64,000 nucleotides of DNA from Halichondria panicea (GCF_963675165.1 NC_087377.1:130001-194000); one strand, 5' to 3'; positions 1-9,600 are shown, numbered from the stretch's first letter. Made by a program: numbers and translations. The notes: generated by a model from the sequence alone, not told the origin.

Positions 1-215
1 GGATTTCTAGTGACGAGTTTAACTTCAGCCATGTATACGTAAGTGTATAGTGGTCAAGATGGACCAAACATGTCATTGTACCACAACCACTTGTCGTACA
101 GAGAAAGTAAAGGTAGCATAGGAAAGGGCATGCCTTGTTCTATTGGTGTGCAAAATTTGAGCTTGATACACCACTTTTTGTGGAAATTAGGTATGGGATT
201 TCTAAAGAGCATACA
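1..215. repeat. Interspersed intronic repeat (copy 1)
   Basis: This stretch closely matches 54223-54430, and diverged relatives lie at 52880-53020 and 53425-53575. Shared landmarks are a stretch around 'tgtaccacaaccacttgt' and a stretch ending 'attaggtatgggatttct'. It lies in introns of the ankyrin genes and has no convincing reading frame. The short open frames here are not supported as genes. Confidence 0.7.
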
Positions 216-221
216 GAAATG

Positions 222-250
222 CCTGAGTCCTGTTACTATTATCCCTCACA
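222..250 (-). pseudogene. Truncated ankyrin-repeat exon
   Basis: On the minus strand a splice acceptor (ccacaacag) is followed by codons TDVRD, as in the intact 102-nt ankyrin exon at 54753-54854. After about ten codons the homology stops. The rest of that exon and roughly 400 bp of intron present in the other copy are missing here, so the left copy of the ankyrin gene has lost at least one repeat. Confidence 0.65.
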
Positions 251-598
251 TCTGTTGTGGAACAAAGTTCAACTATCACATATATTTTTAACAGATATTA
301 CTATGGCAACCGTATAGCAAATGTTTATGTATTTCAAACAAGTGTACGTACATTGCAAATAATTATTCGAAATTGAAATGTAACACTATTAAACTTTCCG
401 CTGTATGCATGGTATGAAAACTTCACATACACAACGACTACTTACCAGTGCTACGACTACTACATCGCAAATAATTATTATACTACGCGAAATTACTGAC
501 ACAATTGATATTGCTACACAGTACATGTATATAACTCAGATACCATAATGATATGGAGAAACAATTACAATACACAAATAATTATAATGACTACTTAC
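251..598. other. Intron of ankyrin gene copy 1
   Basis: AT-rich sequence nearly identical to 54855-55200. It lies between the truncated ankyrin exon and the intact one. Nothing coding or structured was seen apart from short 'aataattat' palindromic motifs that recur through the window. Confidence 0.6.
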
Positions 599-912
599 CA
601 GCGCTGCACCCGACCTCCTTCAAGTACTGCACCACCTCTTTATGACCTCCCTCGCATGCATAGTGAAGTGGAGTCCTGTTAGCCCACCCACCACCTTTAT
701 CAGTACGAGCTCCATGAGTAACAAGTGTCTTCACAATCTCAAGGTAGCCCCACCAGCAAGCACTGTGTAATGGAGGCACCTTAACCCCCCACTCGTCACT
801 CCAGTAGAGCTGGTGGTTGGGGTCTGCCCCCTGTCCCAACAGGGACCTAACTTTGGTGACGTCATCATTGACTACAGCCTCGTATAAGTCCTCGGCTAGC
901 TTCTTTTGAGAA
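599..912 (-). CDS. Ankyrin-repeat exon (copy 1)
   Basis: A minus-strand exon of 314 nt bounded by an acceptor (ttttgtacag) and a donor (gtaagt). It encodes about three ankyrin repeats. Visible hallmarks are DDVTKVRSLLGQGADPNH, then PPLHSACWWGYLEIVKTLV, then TPLHYACEGGHKEVVQYL. Ankyrin repeats are protein-binding helical pairs. The likely continuation is downstream exons at lower coordinates, but the next one (222-250) is truncated. The almost identical exon at 55201-55508 belongs to a more complete copy. There is no in-frame ATG at the 5' edge, so it is an internal exon. Family confidence is high; whether this copy is expressed is unknown. Confidence 0.8.
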
Positions 913-1148
913 CTGTACAAAATAGATGGTTGGGGGGTCAGTCATACAGAGAATTACTTGATATGTGTATATAGTTTATACAAGTGACACCATGCACATA
1001 TCCAGCTGTCACTTTGCTGTACAGTGTTCCACCTCTGATCATAGCCTGCTCTGACTCTACTAATGGAATGAGCCTCCCTCCATGCAATCACAAGGTGCTA
1101 CCATGAGTAGTAATTATAGTCTACATGTTCACTCACTCTGAATCTTGT

Positions 1149-1340
1149 TCAGCCATTGAAGCTTCTTTCAAACTCTGTCAAATTCTCCCCTTGTTTCTCG
1201 AACTGACACACAACGTATTGCCAACCCTCTGGCTCTGTCACTAATTTCGCCCCTTTCCTATAAACATAATCATTGCTCAGATCCTCCCCTTTTTCAGAGG
1301 TGTCACATTCCGGCCAGGGCTTTCTTAGTAAACAAAGCAA
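1149..1340 (-). CDS. Unclassified coding-like exon, duplicated
   Basis: An open minus-strand stretch encoding KGAKLVTEPEGWQYVVCQFE and a charged tail, ending in a stop. A homologous stretch at 55745-55930 carries indels that break the frame, and fragments recur at 57340-57450. It lies between the ankyrin exons and the kinase C-terminal exon. I do not recognise a family. It could be the start of the ankyrin gene, a 3' exon of the kinase, or non-coding. Confidence 0.3.
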   Translation of the reverse strand: MLCLLRKPWPECDTSEKGEDLSNDYVYRKGAKLVTEPEGWQYVVCQFEKQGENLTEFERSFNG

Positions 1341-1537
1341 AGCTAATTAAGCACTACACAAATCCATTTATTTTTGACCTTCTTTCAACAAGATATTGCA
1401 TATGAAGTAAAAACACTGAACATAAAAATCCATTTATAATTATATGCACACAGTCAATAGTCGAGTCATGTGATCCTACTACACACAAAACAACACTTAT
1501 AATAATACTAAACACACAGAAAAATAAATATTAAAAT
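1341..1537. other. Spacer between coding-like exon and kinase C-terminal exon
   Basis: AT-rich sequence shared with 55930-56140. It carries candidate polyadenylation signals read on the minus strand, just downstream of the kinase stop. No other structure was seen. Confidence 0.4.
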
Positions 1538-1733
1538 TCAGCTAAAAGGAACTGCTCCAAATTGATCTACAGTTGTCATTGTCTTCGTAACCTTTGAACC
1601 CTCTCCAAAGGGGGGTGCTCCAAACAAATCTCGTCTTGCATTGTCAGCAGTAGTATGAGTGGGCGGGGTAGAGGAACGTCCGTCAAATGAAGTGCTACCA
1701 AAGTCATCCGTAGGAAATGGACTGCCAGTCTGT
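1538..1733 (-). CDS. C-terminal exon of NAK/AAK1-like kinase (copy 1)
   Basis: A minus-strand exon following an acceptor (acacaccctcacag). It encodes a tail with FPTDDFGSTSF, RRDLFGAPPFGEGSK and a final VDQFGAVPFS before the stop. Repeated (D/Q)xFGAxPF motifs are typical of the low-complexity tails of Numb-associated kinases (AAK1/BMP2K), where such motifs bind endocytic adaptors; that parallel is family knowledge. The same exon occurs at 56142-56337 with a few substitutions. The intron upstream contains a (TG)n tract at 1735-1805. Confidence 0.65.
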
Positions 1734-2274
1734 GAGGGTGTGTGTGTGTGTGTGCGGGTGGGGTGTGCATGGGTGGGTGTGTGTGTGAGGGTGTGTGTGT
1801 GTGTGAGGGGTGGGAGGTTCAATAAGCAGTATATAGAGTGGTGCCTGTCTATTGTGGTCACCCTCTATAATACAGCCAGGTTTAATAAGGGACCCAGAGT
1901 CAGCCTCTGCTCAGCCTAGGGGCAAGTATCGTATTACTAGAATACTTGGTGAAAAACCTTGCGAATGAGCAGAAAATTAATTGACCTTTTGCGATCTAAC
2001 TATTGTGTTCTGGCAAGGATCGTGTATTTACTAGTAATAAGTTAGGTTTTGTAATTTTAGGGGCACGCACGCACACACACACACACACAACAGATAGCCT
2101 AAAAAGGGGACAATAATATACGTATCATTATAATAATAGGAGCAATACACTTAAGCTCACTATCAATAGTCTTTATAATTATAGGCTTAAAGTTAACATA
2201 ATTATGCGTAAAGCTGGCTACATTTCACTAGGGTGTGTGTGTGTGTGTGTGGGCGTGGTCTCACCTCTCAGGTC
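1734..2274. other. Kinase intron with (TG)n tracts
   Basis: Contains (TG)-rich tracts at 1738-1808, 2068-2090 and 2231-2252. The second kinase exon present in the right copy (56893-56998) is absent here, so this copy lacks the end of the kinase domain. Confidence 0.5.
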
Positions 2275-2388
2275 TTGTGTGTAAGGAGAGTCTTCAGGAA
2301 TGCTGTACTGAGCACTGACTATGGCTAGAGGGTTGTCACCAAATGGAGTATCCATGAAGCACAGCTTAAACAGTAGTACGCCCAGTGC
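2275..2388 (-). CDS. Kinase C-lobe exon, NAK/AAK1-like (copy 1)
   Basis: A minus-strand exon between acceptor (tgtgtgggcgggtg side, cacag) and donor gtgaga. It encodes ALGVLLFKLCFMDTPFGDNP followed by LAIVSAQYSIPEDSPYTQDL. This matches the NAK-family C-lobe pattern (ALG-LYKLC--T-PFG followed by -I--G-F-IPD-S-Y--D). Copies occur at 57101-57226 and 37800-37926. In AAK1-type kinases this segment follows the activation segment and supports phosphorylation of endocytic adaptor subunits. The neighbouring catalytic-loop remnant at 2893-2992 is damaged, so this copy is probably a pseudogene. Confidence 0.75.
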
Positions 2389-2892
2389 CTGTGTGTGGGC
2401 GGGTGTGTGTTGTGTGAGGGTGATATGGGTATTATTAGATTCGTCTCATTGAGAGCTTTCAAATGAGTATCACTAGTAAACGTGTTTATACTTAACATGG
2501 TTCAGTGAACGTGATTCAAGGAAATTGGTTTAAGCACATACCACCACTCATCCCCCACATTCCACAGTCTTGATGACTAGACAGCCCACATTCACTTCAA
2601 TTAAAATGCAAACCAGAAAACATAAATCAACCACTTAGCTACAGTACACAATAGGCTCTGTGGGCTCTCCCCAGACATTTGATAAGGTAATAGAATCCTG
2701 TGAGATGTTACAGTAATTCACTAACTCAATTAGCTATTCAAACAGAGTGCTCCTTCTTCAAGGGGAAACACTGGTCCCAAATGAACAGTTGTGTACAATT
2801 AAAACAACCCCATCAACAAAGGTCACCTCTGTACAATGGCTAAAACTCTGCTCCACAAATAATTATGTTATAAAGAGATTCCACTGTACTGA
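2389..2892. other. Kinase intron, no further exon recognised
   Basis: No conserved coding frame was seen on either strand. The activation segment expected between HRDLKV and the C-lobe exon could not be found here. Confidence 0.4.
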
Positions 2893-2992
2893 CCTTGAGG
2901 TCACGATGTATGGTGGGTTTTGCTTAGCAGCGGCAGAGGATGTTGTCTCAGTCGAGTGATCACTGAGTCAGCAACTCCATCACCACGCTACC
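2893..2992 (-). pseudogene. Kinase catalytic-loop exon remnant
   Basis: On the minus strand the sequence KPTIHRDLKV is readable just before a donor-like gtcagt. It matches the HRDLKxEN catalytic loop of protein kinases and the TPIIHRDLKV form seen in NAK kinases. Upstream in the same exon the frame changes: ADSVITRLRQHPLPLLSK is in another frame and the HRD frame has a stop just before it. So the catalytic Asp codon survives but the exon is frame-disrupted. Confidence 0.65.
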
Positions 2993-3059
2993 TAATTAAA
3001 CAGGAAGAAAGAATAATAATTACAAGGAAAATTGGCTGCCATTTGGCAGGTATTACATG

Positions 3060-3396
3060 CAAAATAGCCAATTTGGCATTTTTTAATTTGGCGTCTTAGG
3101 CGTAATCTCGTGGACCAGCCGATATATCATATTTCAGGGTCAGGGTCCGCATCTTAGGCGTGGCTACTATACAGCAAAGATACCATACCGCCATTTTTAA
3201 AAATACTCGCCAAAATAATTATTATTAAGTACAGTGTTGCCTAAGTTATTGACCATCAAAAATATTATAGCACCTCCACACACACACACACCCACCCACG
3301 CACACGCACACGCACACACACCCACACACGCACACACACACACACCCACACACACGCACACACACACGCGCGCACACACCCTCCACACACACTCAC
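3060..3396. repeat. Spacer with (CA)n/(CACG)n microsatellite
   Basis: An imperfect CA-rich tract at 3275-3385 follows unique AT-rich sequence. The stretch 'tttaatttggc' with 'cttaggcgt' (3080-3110) recurs near 20010-20035, marking homology with the partial copy there. No gene was seen. Confidence 0.6.
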
Positions 3397-3545
3397 TTTA
3401 GGCACACAACGGAAGGTGATCTTTATCTCATCACAAACAAGAGATGAGAATGGAAGTCAGTGAGGCGGTCCTCATCTGTGGGAAACTTTTGTTCCCTTGT
3501 GAAGACATTATTCTGACACAGCTCCTCTACACGTGTGTGTTGAAA
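3397..3545 (-). pseudogene. Exon of kinase-locus gene with a frameshift, family unknown
   Basis: Flanked by an acceptor (ccacacacag) and a donor (gtgagt). It encodes QFQHTRVEELCQNNVFTREQ and then TDEDRLTDFHSHLL in one frame, and CDEIKITFRCVPK in the next frame up to the donor, so one frameshift separates them. It lies between the presumed first exon (4022-4050) and the kinase exons. I do not recognise the domain. Confidence 0.4.
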
Positions 3546-3739
3546 CTGTGTGTGGGGGAGCATGTTCATAAGATGCTCAACAATGGGAGATATTAATATT
3601 GAGTTGAATCAAAAGCTTGTAATAAGCATTCTGTAGCTATTGGAGAGGACTATATCACACGCCTGACAACCACACCATCACTATAATTATTATTATAGCA
3701 TCATACTGTAAAGCAATCCCTAATTTGATAGGCTTTCAA

Positions 3740-3955
3740 GGAGCTACAAAATGGACAATCTCTACTGTGATTATTATTTATAATGCACCTATCAATGTGA
3801 TGCCCCCCAGGAGGGGTCGGGCTAACATGAGGGAGTTGACCATACCCCAGGTCAAGCTTCCCCATGGTGGGGGAGGATTCTGTCTTCAAATCCCCCATTC
3901 CCCCAGTCAACACTGGCCAGGGTTTGAGCCTCAAGCAGTTGCATACACAATCTCC
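3740..3955. repeat. Extra 200-bp block relative to sibling copy
   Basis: Comparing with 20430-20540, this copy has about 200 extra bases between 'gataggctttc' and 'agttctactgaaaattaat'. The block is G/C-rich ('ccccaggaggggtcgg', 'catggtgggggaggattc') and resembles 20100-20220 only loosely. It is probably a decayed interspersed repeat or a loss in the sibling. Confidence 0.35.
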
Positions 3956-4021
3956 TATACAGTTCTACTGAAAATTAATAAGTCATCAATTATTATTGTC
4001 TAGTAATAAGGTAGCGCTCAC

Positions 4022-4050
4022 CTTTCCCCTGAGTCAGAGTGTTGGTCCAT
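4022..4050 (-). CDS. Presumed first coding exon MDQHSDSGE (copy 1)
   Basis: Reading minus, an ATG encodes MDQHSDSGE and reaches a consensus donor (gtgagcg) after 29 nt. The same short exon with the same start and donor is conserved at 20540-20568 and 58206-58234, each time upstream of kinase-like exons and about 160-180 bp from the divergent plus-strand start of the 73-aa gene. Conservation in three copies supports it as a real start exon. Its link to the kinase is by position only. Confidence 0.5.
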
Positions 4051-4219
4051 TGTGTCCAGTGCACCGTGCTAGCTAGTAGGACCACTCCAATGGATGTGCT
4101 CTCAGAGTATTAGAACTGATGAATGAAGCACATGGACAGTGGGTAAAGGATCATCACACTATTAGACAAAATAATTATGTTTCATTTTGTAGATTAATTT
4201 TGATGACAACACGCTCACA

Positions 4220-4228
4220 CACAAGATG
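4220..4228. repeat. Left 9-bp target-site duplication
   Basis: The sequence cacaagatg here and again at 7068-7076 flanks the 2,839-bp element. In uninterrupted copies (58405-58425) it occurs once and contains the start codon of the 73-aa plus-strand gene. Confidence 0.85.
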
Positions 4229-4269
4229 CGAGGGGTCAGACACTATGAAAATTTGTGTACGGGATTTTA

Positions 4270-4435
4270 AAATCTCGAGATTCGGGAGATTTTACAAGAC
4301 TTTACGGATTTCAGAAATTTTGAAGATTTTAGAGATTTCAGAAGATTTTGGAAGATTTCAATGATTTTAGAGATTTTAGAAGATTTCAGAAGATTTCAGA
4401 AGATTTCAAAAGATTTCAGAAGATTTCAAGGACTG
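4270..4435. repeat. Left subterminal agatttt/agatttc repeats
   Basis: A run of 10-16-nt units built on 'agattt(t/c)' with aga or aag spacers, mirrored at 6850-7030 near the other end. Such arrays in transposons usually bind transposase; that role is inferred. Confidence 0.7.
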
Positions 4436-4982
4436 CAGGGGCCCATAACAGCTCTATAAAGTCTATATCATCACGGCAACACATTGTTCATGTTGTTCCA
4501 GGTTTAAACTATTCTTCTACCAGCTGTCCTTCTTATTCCAGCTCTTCCAAATTCTCCTGCATGACGTGCAGTGGATCTATAGCTAGCTAGCTAGTTATTA
4601 TAGGTTTCACTATAGCTATACTGATAATTATAAGTCTATAGCTATATAGTATAGGTATAGCTTTATATATATAAATTATTATGTATAATTATTATGAATT
4701 TAAAGTATAATTATAGGGGGCATTGTGAAATGAAAATGCATTGCATTGTGAATTGTAAATGTACATACAAATTATACTCCTCTACAATTGTTACAGATCC
4801 ATTTATTGTTTTTCTTCACTTCGAAAGCATTGACACACTTGAGGTGAAACCAGCCTCCCAGTTTACACCCGCTGCTCTCACACTCAACCATTTTTGAGCC
4901 ATTATCAGGCAGTCTACAGTAGCAATACAATTGAATCTCCACTATTTCCTTTGTTATCGCTAATCTGGCTGTTCTTTGTGAG

Positions 4983-6333
4983 TTAGTCGGAATAGGGTGT
5001 CATGGTTGCTTGGTCAATGCATTTCAAGAAATGCTCTATCATTGCATTTTGTTTGAAATTGCAGTAGCAGGGGTTTAGGCTATGTGCTAAATGCGTAATG
5101 AAAGCGATAGCAAACAATCCACAGTCTGAAGCGCCTGATTGTTGTGCCACATTTGCTACAGCGACGGAAAGTTGTTGCTCTGAGTCTCTTGTTCCATTTG
5201 CTAGAAACTTGGCCAAAAGTGTTTGAGTGTCCATGCTTATTCCTCTATACATGCAACGAGTCGTATAGACATGCAGTGGGAATCAAATTTGTGGTACTGC
5301 ACTGAAGTGTAGACAGAGCTATCCAATGGTTGCTAGAAACGTTCAAAATTTGTAGAGACTCCTGTGAGAGAGGACTGATATATTGCGACTGTTGTAACAC
5401 AGAGCACCGTAGGCCATGCAGATGAGTGAATTGCTTTTTTAGCAAGTATTGGGCATAATTTACATGATTGTCGTTCAACCAGGCATTACGGCTTAGCAGA
5501 ATACTGTGGTCTTGGTGGTAGAGATGAAAATGATCAATTTTCTTCCAGATAGTTGACTCGGATGAGTCTGAAATGATAGTAATATCAGAATTTGTGCTTG
5601 TGTCGATGGTTACTGTTTATAAAACATTCACATTCTTTGGCCAGAACAAATTCTTGAGCCATTGCTAGTTTGTGGTGCTCAGGACTGAATCGAAAATCTG
5701 GCGTAGGCAACTTCATCTCTAACAACTGGAGGATCACCGTTGACCACCTTAGCTGCTGGTTTTGCTGCAGATAATACAACTAACGTTGACCTGCTACTCT
5801 TCGGAATTGGTGTCGAATTCCTTCGTTTGTTCCGATATGCCATACTTAACTGCTGTCGAAGAGAGTACTGATGTTGTGTGTAGAATATAAGGGTATCAGT
5901 ATATAACACCACATGCATTTCTATACAAAATATCATTTCAAACTCACATTGTCACATCCGTTTACGAGTATTTTGTTGCGGAGATTCGGGTACTTGCCAC
6001 TTTATTCCCCTGAAGCTTGTTGCTACTCAGGGCCAGCATTACCCTCTTACTAGACTGAATACTTCTGGGACAGGACAAGGGTTTGGAAGTGGACTGCAAC
6101 TCGTTTTAATAATTGCCGGCTCACGAGCTACTAATTTCTGCACAACATCACCATCACCATCGTCGTGTGGTGTCACACTATCAGTTGCCGACAGATCAAG
6201 TCCAGCAATAAGGGTGTCACTGTGGTCCATGACCAAACTTTCATCACTATGCCAGTCGTATGCGTAGTCGGTAACCATGCTGAAGCTTGCACTTATCTGG
6301 TCACTTATCGCAGACTCATCACCAGCAATTCCC
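4983..6333 (-). pseudogene. Ulp1/C48-type SUMO-protease-like gene, decayed
   Basis: Read minus, exons run from an acid-rich exon (6333-6050, GIAGDESAISDQ then DWHSDESLVMD) through a basic exon (about 5917-5680) and an intron ending at 5560 to the protease domain. The domain shows AWLNDNHVNYAQYLLKKQF, then NHWIALS (catalytic His), CLYDSLH (Asp), QQSGASDCGLFAIAF (Gln and Cys), the order of C48 cysteine proteases. Between YDSLH at about 5250 and RGISMDTQTLL the frame shifts by one, and another shift lies near 5720. So all catalytic residues survive but the frame is broken. It lies inside the 4229-7067 transposon, where such proteases are presumed to act on SUMO-like conjugates. Confidence 0.75.
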
Positions 6334-6849
6334 TGTAAAATATTCAGAGCTGTATGTAATTAAAATGAACTCAGTTAAACTTACTTGTGTATATATGTCA
6401 GGTAGTGACTGCGGTGTTTGCTCCTGTGCAATAGAGAAGAAGAAAATAGAGAGTGCTATTAATTATTAAAATGGTGAGACTACGTTTTCATACCGGTGAA
6501 TGACTTTTTACTGACCTGTTCAGTTGCTATAAGCTTCTTTAGCTTCATGCGCAGCCCACTTTTAGGAGGAGGATCCAGTGATAAAACAACCTATAGCTGT
6601 GCAACAGTGAACTCCTGCAATTGTATCAACTATTTTAGCAATAATTTTTATGCAAATAAACTTTAAGCATCCTACATTACTTTTAGAGCTAGATTTACAC
6701 CAGTCCATACACCATTGCTAGTAAGTCTACTTGACTTACAGTGCAGTTGCAGTAGAGGAAACAGCAATGACAGTAATATACTATTCAGTGGGCTCTCGAG
6801 ACCATTGCAACACTCTGCAGCTGCATGCTGTAACGTAGCAAGATTTACG

Positions 6850-7030
6850 GAGATGGAAACATAGATTACGGATTTTAGGGAGAGATTTTAAGAGATTTTA
6901 AGGAGATTTTGCGAGATTTTAAGATTTTAAGGAGATTTTGCGAGATTTTAAGATTTTAAGGAGATTTTGCGAGATTTTAAGATTTTAAGATGATTTTTCG
7001 AGATTTCAAGATTTTAAGGAGATTTTGCCC
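6850..7030. repeat. Right subterminal agatttt repeats
   Basis: Units of about 29 nt containing 'agattttaaggagattttg' are repeated four to five times beside the right inverted terminus of the transposon. They are more regular than the left array. Confidence 0.75.
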
Positions 7031-7073
7031 ACAGGCGTACAAGATTTAAGGAGTGGCGGACCCCTCGCACAAG

Positions 7074-7622
7074 ATGGAGACGGTTGGGGAGGAAAAGCGT
7101 TCACTTGTCCTTCCCTCTAGGAGCTTCCACAAGGCTGGATATCAGGTGAATACTCCTCCAAAAGACCAGCAGCAATGGATCACGAGGCAAAGAGCAGCGA
7201 GTACAAGTGAGTGGCTAGTCATGATCAAAAGTGGACCACCTAGTATAGTGTATAGGCTGCTTTAGATGACTGGCATTCAATATCTGCTAATAGATATCAT
7301 TACTAGTGATCAAACTATACAGCCTCTGTATCAAATGCATCCATTGCTACACATTTGTTGACCCGTTGTCAGTCTCCAAGATAATGTGTGTATTTAGTAG
7401 TGCTACAAGACTGTACATACACTATCAATTATTGCAGCTCAAGTTGATTTGAAGAAATAAAAATGTTTAAGATAATAATTGTTATGGTGGAATTATCTAC
7501 TAGTGAGTGAGTGGTCTGATTGTTCTCTCACTTGTTAGATTCGTGAGGGTCAGTTGTTCCCTCTGTTGGATGCTGATGATGATCCAGCCATTGGACGTCA
7601 GATAAAAATACAGTCGACCTAA
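7074..7622 (+). pseudogene. 73-aa two-exon gene, copy A (disrupted)
   Basis: Exon 1 (7074-7206) starts METVGEEKRSLVLPSRSFHK and ends at donor gtgagt. Exon 2 (7539-7622) follows acceptor ttgttag and encodes IREGQLFTLLDADDDPAIGR to a stop. Relative to copies C and D, exon 1 has lost five bases near its end (gcagcg-agtaca), changing the splice phase. In addition the transposon insertion severs the ATG from its upstream region, leaving an ATG only because the target duplication includes it. The protein family is not recognised. Confidence 0.55.
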
Positions 7623-7671
7623 GGAACAGTGAGTACTGCCGCGTGCAGAGTGTGACTCTTTCCCTAACCAA

Positions 7672-8200
7672 ACGTTTTGTAGTTTGTGCTTTTTGCGCTG
7701 TACTCCCCCCTTGGATGTGTGACTGTGTTTTGTAGTTTGTCCTTTTTGCGCTGTACTCCCCCCTTGCATGTGTGACTGTGTTTTGTAGTTTGTGCTTTTC
7801 GCGCTGTACTCCCCCCTTGCATGTGTGACTGTGTTTTGTAGTTTGTGCTTTTTGCGCTGTACTCCCCCCTTGGATGTGTGACTGTGTTTTGTAGTTTGTG
7901 CTTTTTGCGCTGTACTCACCCCTTGCATGTGTGACTGTGTTTTGTAGTTTGTGCTTTTTGCGCTGTACTCACCCCTTGCATGTGTGACTGTGTTTTGTAG
8001 TTTGTGCTTTTTGCGCTGTACTCCCCCCTTGCATGTGTGACTGTGTTTTGTAGTTTGTGCTTTTTGCGCTGTACTCACCCCTTGCATGTGTGACTGTGTT
8101 TTGTAGTTTGTGCTATTTGCGCTGTACTCCCCCCTTGCATGTGTGACTGTTTTTTGTAGTTTGTGATTTTTGCGCTGTACTCCCCCCTTGCATGTGTGAC
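7672..8200. repeat. 53-bp satellite array, copy A (about 10 units)
   Basis: Unit 'gttttgtagtttgtgctttt' plus 'tgcgctgtactccccccttg' plus 'catgtgtgactgt', 53 nt. Units differ by a few substitutions (caccc/ccccc, ggatg/gcatg). Because 53 is not a multiple of three and the unit has no minus-strand stop in any frame, a 245-codon minus frame runs through it. I regard that frame as a by-product of the repeat. The same array occurs at 21331, 25110 and 61380. Confidence 0.9.
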
Positions 8201-8204
8201 GGTG

Positions 8205-8765
8205 TTTAGTCACTAGCAATAGTTTTACGTTCCCCATGAGTTCAATAATTGTGTACCTCCTTGTTTTGTGTTTATGCGAGTGCGCTGAATGCGCCAGGGA
8301 AAGCTTAGGTTTTCTGAATGCTTAGAAACAGACCTTTCAAATGGTACCATCAAAGTTCATATTTGAGAGATAACATTATTTGCCAATTTAGTCCCCATGG
8401 TCCGAGGCCGAAAAATAACAAATTAAGGGCCTGAATGATATATTGGATTGAAACACATCATTTGAAAGGTATTTTTCTAAGCTTTCGGAATATTATAAAA
8501 TGTTTTACATTGGATCAACTGTTATGGCTGTTGAAAGACACACCTTCCGTTTAATTCGTGAATCTTTCAGCTGCCATAACTTAAATTCTGTGGAGGATCG
8601 AAAGTCAAAAATTTTTATAGTTTTTTGAATGCTTAGAAACACCTTTCAAATAGTATACGATAGTTTGATGTTTTTTATGCGTTGTACTCCCCCCCTTGTG
8701 TGACAGTGTTTTTAGTGGAATAGTTATTGTTTTTTATGTGCTGTACTCCCCCCTTGTGTTGTATT
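8205..8765. repeat. Conserved spacer of the composite repeat, copy A
   Basis: Starts with one degenerate 40-bp satellite unit (tcactagcaatagttttacg) and continues into a roughly 430-bp block with 'gaaagcttaggttttctgaa' and 'cttccgtttaattcgtgaat'. It is closely matched at 12870-13410 and 61610-62060. No reading frame is conserved between copies. Confidence 0.8.
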
Positions 8766-9160
8766 TTTTATGCGAGTGCGCTGAATGCGCCAGCGAAAGT
8801 CTTAGGCGATCTCTCTCGCGAGAGGGCTGAATGCGCTAGCAAACGTCTTAGGCTCTCGCGAGTTGGCTGAATGCGCCAGCGAAAGTCTTAGGCTCCCGCG
8901 AGAGGGCTGAATGCGCCAGCGAAAGTCTTAGGCTCCCGCGAGTTGGCTGAATGCGCCAGCGAAAGTCTTAGGCTCTCGCGAGTTGGCTGAATGCGCCAGC
9001 GAAAGTCTTAGGCTCCCGCGATAGGGCTGAATGCGCCAGTCTTAGGCTCCCGCGAGTTGGCTGAATGCGCCAGCGAAAGTCTTAGGCTCCCGCGAGAGGG
9101 CTGAATGCGCCAGTGAACGTCTTAGGCTCCCGTGAGAGGGCTGAATGCGCCACGAAAATG
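8766..9160. repeat. CpG-rich 40-bp satellite array, copy A
   Basis: Unit 'ggctgaatgcgccagcgaaa' plus 'gtcttaggctcccgcgagtt', about nine copies with one truncated unit. Shorter arrays occur at 13425-13520 (two) and 62070-62370 (about five). It is strikingly CpG-rich against the AT-rich background. The last unit runs into 'cgaaaatgacccgctatacg', a MITE-end-like motif also found elsewhere in the window. Confidence 0.9.
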
Positions 9161-9289
9161 ACCCGCTATACGATAGTTGGAATAGTTAGTGTTTTTTATT
9201 CAATGTACTCCCCCCTTGCATGTGTGACGGTGTTTTGGGTTAGTTAGTGTTCACTTGTCTATACATGCATTAATTTGGGTGACAATTTG

Positions 9290-9600
9290 TCGGACATTAT
9301 GATCATTGACGTGTGCAATAAATGATGTATATATACTGTGTGTGTGTGCAGGACTGAACACCAGCCCCCGGCATGTATCATATGAGGGACGCTGTACAGA
9401 GATGTTAGGGCAAGTTCCTTTAATTAGATCCAGATATTGTAATTATTTCCTTCTTCCAGGTTGTCGGTGGCTAAATGTGCTTATAGTTGCCATGGAGATG
9501 GAGATGGTAATTGACTGAAGTCATGTACCTACCTCTCGATAGAAGGAAACAAGGATTTGTCAATAATTATAGTACTGTGATAAATAAATGTTTTGTCAAC
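9290..9600 (+). other. Conserved 3' exon-like block with polyA signal, copy A
   Basis: Matches 13660-13970 and 62505-62815. It has acceptor-like gtgtgtgtgcag followed by an open stretch (GLNTSPRHVSYEGRCTEMLG), then a second acceptor-like cttcttccag, and an aataaa signal inside 'gataaataaatg'. The two other copies lack two bases (catatgagg to catgagg), which breaks the first frame, so coding is doubtful. It may be the 3' untranslated end of the plus-strand transcript. Confidence 0.4.

Larger units (their letters stand above)
4229..7067. mobile_element. Mutator-like (9-bp TSD) DNA transposon carrying a Ulp1-type protease
   Basis: The element begins CGAGGGGTC and ends GACCCCTCG. Imperfect inverted termini extend about 35 bp to a shared TTGTACG-like motif. 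It is bordered by the 9-bp duplication cacaagatg. The orthologous sites in the copies at 20.7 and 58.4 kb lack it, so the limits are directly visible. Both ends hold arrays of 'agattttaag'/'agatttcaga' (4270-4435 and 6850-7030), typical subterminal repeats. Nine-base duplications are the hallmark of Mutator-like elements, and Ulp1-type proteases are known cargo of some of them. No transposase was found inside, so it is probably non-autonomous. Confidence 0.8.

Noticed and set aside
7500-8237. 245-codon minus-strand protein through the 53-bp repeats
   Set aside because: The frame is open because the unit lacks stops in all minus frames; there is no start context, splice support or family similarity, and array copies vary by indels.
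9306-9518. 70-aa plus-strand gene in the conserved 3' block
   Set aside because: The frame is broken by a 2-bp deletion in both other copies, so protein coding is not supported.
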